From contig JBEVKW010000107.1 of assembly GCA_040509495.1 (NCBI GenBank), positions 1 to 7,202 on the forward strand: a stretch of 7,202 nt of DNA, in the 5' to 3' direction. This document shows positions 4,426 to 7,202 of the stretch, in pieces. The DNA comes from Terrimonas_A sp040509495 (GTDB lineage: Bacteria > Bacteroidota > Bacteroidia > Chitinophagales > Chitinophagaceae). The notes below the pieces were generated by a model. The model saw nothing but the letters and a program-made list of their open reading frames with translations, was not told the origin of the DNA and made no database searches. Numbering within the stretch: position 1 is the stretch's first letter; each line of letters begins with the position of its first letter. The translations under genes and the position numbers were made by a program.

Positions 4426-7202
4426 AGCCATTACTTTCAAATAACCGGGTAAAATACAGCCTGCTTGTACTTGCAGCTTTACTTTTTACCCTGTCATTTT
4501 TCTTCAATAAAATCTATACGAACAGATCGTCGGTCGCCGACGAAGTGAAGTCAGCAGAGAAATATATTCACGAGCTGCAAACAGATTTTAATTCTTTTCT
4601 TACAGATACAGCGCTTCTGCACCGGCTTTCGGAAAATACAGAACCTCTCACGGATCTTGACCCGATCACTTCAAAAAATTACGGCATCTTCCTGTATAAG
4701 TTGACGGATGCCAGTATGCTGGCCCTCAAGTTCTGGAATACCTCTTCTGTTCTGCCTCCTTCCAGTACCTTTTATCAGGGAGAAACAGTGGAGCCCGTTA
4801 AAACAGAGAATGGCTATTATGTACTGGTGAAGAAACTCGTGAGGCTGCAATCTGGTACGATCATCGCGTACGCAATGATCCCGTTCAAGCATTCCTACTG
4901 GCTGGAAACAGAAAAGCTCCCGGAAGATTTTGCTTATAGTAAAACGGCTGATCAACGGGTAACGCTGGCCGAAAACAAGATCACAGCCTTTCCGGTAAAG
5001 TCGCTTTCCGGAAGTCCCCTGTTCTATTTTGAACAGAAGAATATGGGTGTCATTCCCTATAACAATGCACTGACCATTTTGCTGCGGTTCACCGGGTTGT
5101 TATTGTTGCTGCTGTTTGTTCATTTGATCGCTGAAACGCTTACCCAGCAAAAACTTTGGAAAGGAGTGCTGTTTCTTGGTGCTTCGCTGCTGGTGATACG
5201 CGTGATCATTTTCCTGGTGCCATCTTTATTAAATCTACGCCAGTTTGAACTCTTTGACCCCGCTGTGTACGGGGCAACACTCGTCCAACGGTCGCTGGGA
5301 GATCTTCTGATGAACTCTGTATTCTTCTGTTGGTTTGTTCTTTTTATTTGGTATAAGGTACAGCGCCTTGAAAGCCTGGTTAGCCCGTGGCCGCAATGGA
5401 TAAAAACGCTTACAGGATTTTTTTCCCTCATCATGCTGATCCTTTCCACATTCCTGATCTCCTCGGTGATCAGAAGTATTGTGGCTGATTCTAAGATCTC
5501 TTTTGACGTAACGAATTTCTGGAGCCTGAACAGGTATACCGTTGTAGGTTTTTTTGTACTGGCTACACTGACCCTTTCATATTATTATTTTACCCAGCTT
5601 TTATTCCGGATCATTTTCCCCTTCTTAAGAGGAGAGATCTGGCTGGTATATTTTGCGATCGCTTTCTCCGGGCTGGTTTATCTGACACTGAAAAGCGGTG
5701 ATCCGGCTGTACTGTTTTATATCCCCGTTCTGGCCTGGCTGCTTTTGTATACGTGGCTGGTGAATAGGGAAGGGATCATCCTGAACAGGATCCGGATCAA
5801 TATTGCAGGGATTATCTTCTGGATCTTTGTATTCTCTGTGTCCATTGCGGCCATCATGCTGGTGGAAAATAAAAAAGTGGAATGGGCGAAACGAAAATAT
5901 TTTGCGGGAAGGCTGGCGCTCCTCACTAATGAGTCGATCGACCGGATGATCAATATCGGGTTGAATTATCTGGATGACGATTTCCTTTCTTCCAATTTTG
6001 ACCGTGTCAAAGACAGCGCCAGTAACAGGATCCTGCGGGACAGCATCAACTCGTCCTTTTATAACCGGTATTCTTCCGAGTTCGAAACAATGCTGTATTT
6101 CTATGATTCTTCCGGCGCGCCTTTGTACAATCCCGATGCAACAAAGTATGAAGCCATCAGAACGATCGTCACACAGCAATCGCATCCAACCAGAAGTCCG
6201 GGTGTCTATTACTATGAAAGATCTTTTGACCAGTTCACCTATATCACACAAAAGACCATCCCTGATTCAAGCGGCAGGACGATCGGGTACCTGTACATCA
6301 TTTCCAACCCGACCAGGTATTCTTCAGACGATGCCTTGCTGGCGGAACTTTTCAAACATAATAAGAAGGATGATCCGGAGAATTCTCCCATCTATTCGTA
6401 TGCGGTATACAACCAGAAAAAACTGATCAGGCTCTCCAATAAGTATCCCTTTGTAACGCGGCTTTCTGATGAGCAGGTACTGAAGCTTACCGCTGAAACA
6501 ACACGGTTTGTAAGGGATGACTATGACGAGCTTTGGTATAAGGCAGACAATCAGCGGATCGTTGTAATGGCCAGGAAGCAGGATACACTGATAGAAACGA
6601 TCACGCTGTTCTCCTACATTTTTAGTTCATTCCTTTTCCTGATCCTTGTTGTACAGATCTTATCCCTGCTTGTGAAAGCTGTATATGATCCGGAAGGATT
6701 CCGCCGGTTCTTTCATTTCAATATCCGTAACCAGGTTCACAGTACGATCATCTTTGTCAGTATATTCTCGTTTATCATCATCGGCATTGCAACGATCAAC
6801 TTCTTCAAAACAAGGTATAACCGGACCAATAGTGACAAGTTGAGTAAAACCATGAATATCATGGTGGCTGAAATGGAACGGCAAGTGCCGCCTGAAGATC
6901 TTGAAACAGGGATGGTAGTGATCAATGACTCTGCCACCGGCAGAACGATTGAAAGCCTGGTGGAAGAAGTATCGCAGATCCATGGTGTGGATGTGAATGT
7001 GTTTGACCTCAATGGAGATCTGCAGGTAACATCCGGAACGAACGTGTATGATAAAGGCGTGTTGAGTAAAAAGATGGACCCAACGGCATTTTACCGTCTT
7101 AACAGACTTAACCAGGTGCAGCATGTGCAGGAAGAACGGATAGCGAGCTATACATACCTGAGCAGCTACGCACCTGTACGCGATGAGGACGGAAAAGCCT
7201 AT
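4422..7202 (+). CDS. Giant multi-pass sensor protein, probable sensor histidine kinase (cut by right edge)
   Basis: The frame is open for 927 codons to the window edge. A TAA at 4404-4406 closes it upstream and no ATG occurs for many codons, so GTG 4422 is the likely start. It overlaps the mazG stop as GTGA, implying translational coupling. I see membrane spans near 12-30, 217-236, 248-267, 295-312, 330-350, 373-393, 406-422, 429-446, 461-481, 729-750 and 774-794. Basic loops (NREGIILNRIRIN after span 8, GFRRFF after span 10) fit a cytoplasmic N-terminus. This leaves three periplasmic regions: 31-216, 482-728 and 797 onward. The last contains VNVFDLNGDLQ and YLSSYAPVRDEDGKAY, like Cache/PAS-type sensing folds. 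The pattern matches large Bacteroidota kinases of roughly 1200-1300 residues in which another span, HAMP, HisKA and HATPase follow. None of those catalytic parts is visible here, so the kinase call is inferred. The signal sensed is unknown. Confidence 0.8.
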   Translation, partial: MKPLLSNNRVKYSLLVLAALLFTLSFFFNKIYTNRSSVADEVKSAEKYIHELQTDFNSFLTDTALLHRLSENTEPLTDLDPITSKNYGIFLYKLTDASMLALKFWNTSSVLPPSSTFYQGETVEPVKTENGYYVLVKKLVRLQSGTIIAYAMIPFKHSYWLETEKLPEDFAYSKTADQRVTLAENKITAFPVKSLSGSPLFYFEQKNMGVIPYNNALTILLRFTGLLLLLLFVHLIAETLTQQKLWKGVLFLGASLLVIRVIIFLVPSLLNLRQFELFDPAVYGATLVQRSLGDLLMNSVFFCWFVLFIWYKVQRLESLVSPWPQWIKTLTGFFSLIMLILSTFLISSVIRSIVADSKISFDVTNFWSLNRYTVVGFFVLATLTLSYYYFTQLLFRIIFPFLRGEIWLVYFAIAFSGLVYLTLKSGDPAVLFYIPVLAWLLLYTWLVNREGIILNRIRINIAGIIFWIFVFSVSIAAIMLVENKKVEWAKRKYFAGRLALLTNESIDRMINIGLNYLDDDFLSSNFDRVKDSASNRILRDSINSSFYNRYSSEFETMLYFYDSSGAPLYNPDATKYEAIRTIVTQQSHPTRSPGVYYYERSFDQFTYITQKTIPDSSGRTIGYLYIISNPTRYSSDDALLAELFKHNKKDDPENSPIYSYAVYNQKKLIRLSNKYPFVTRLSDEQVLKLTAETTRFVRDDYDELWYKADNQRIVVMARKQDTLIETITLFSYIFSSFLFLILVVQILSLLVKAVYDPEGFRRFFHFNIRNQVHSTIIFVSIFSFIIIGIATINFFKTRYNRTNSDKLSKTMNIMVAEMERQVPPEDLETGMVVINDSATGRTIESLVEEVSQIHGVDVNVFDLNGDLQVTSGTNVYDKGVLSKKMDPTAFYRLNRLNQVQHVQEERIASYTYLSSYAPVRDEDGKAY

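Noticed and set aside
5625..6251. 208-residue open frame on the minus strand
   Set aside because: It lies wholly inside the continuous 927-codon sensor frame on the plus strand. Its composition (many Ile, Gln, Asp, Pro and His, no recognisable domain) is that of an antisense shadow.
5974..6426. 150-residue open frame on the plus strand
   Set aside because: It overlaps the sensor gene in another frame. It is rich in Ser, Arg, Met and Pro with no motif, whereas the sensor frame reads through uninterrupted with a coherent membrane-protein pattern.
6660..7124. 154-residue minus-strand frame near the right edge
   Set aside because: It is antisense to sensor residues about 747-901, including span 11, and has no recognisable domain or sensible start context.

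Overview
The window looks like chromosomal DNA from a member of the Bacteroidota, most like the Chitinophagales (Chitinophaga-type bacteria). This rests on the outer-membrane receptor with a carboxypeptidase-regulatory-like N-terminus, a DUF3667 protein, a very large multi-pass sensor protein, near-absence of Shine-Dalgarno sequences, and two boxes matching the Bacteroidota -7 promoter element TAnnTTTG. There are five protein-coding genes, two of them cut by the window edges. No tRNA, rRNA, CRISPR array, insertion sequence or phage gene is visible.

Left part, minus strand (1-2339). Positions 1-1155 hold the first 385 residues of a TonB-dependent outer-membrane receptor: signal peptide, regulatory-like domain, plug domain and first barrel strands. 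It reads leftward out of the window. A 344-bp non-coding gap (1156-1499) contains a -7 box for the receptor and a nested set of inverted repeats at 1340-1422. Positions 1500-2339 hold a secreted 279-residue protein of unknown function, built from about seven degenerate YD/RHS-like beta repeats. Its predicted promoter, at 2436-2443 on the minus strand, would produce a leader of about 90 nt that opens with a GC-rich, highly self-complementary segment (2370-2431).

Right part, plus strand (2546-7202). Three genes read rightward as a probable operon. They are a DUF3667 protein (zinc ribbon plus about five membrane segments), 11 bp later a full-length two-domain MazG nucleoside triphosphate pyrophosphohydrolase, and then, overlapping the mazG stop by 4 nt (GTGA), a giant membrane sensor. 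Its 927 visible residues have at least 11 membrane spans and three periplasmic regions. The kinase core is not in the window, so 'sensor histidine kinase' comes from family recognition and architecture.

The most interesting points are the tight coupling of an NTP house-cleaning enzyme to a very large envelope sensor, the structured leader of the YD-repeat gene, and the nested inverted repeat at 1340-1422. I see no defence system or clearly undescribed system here. Most of the window is ordinary Bacteroidota chromosome.
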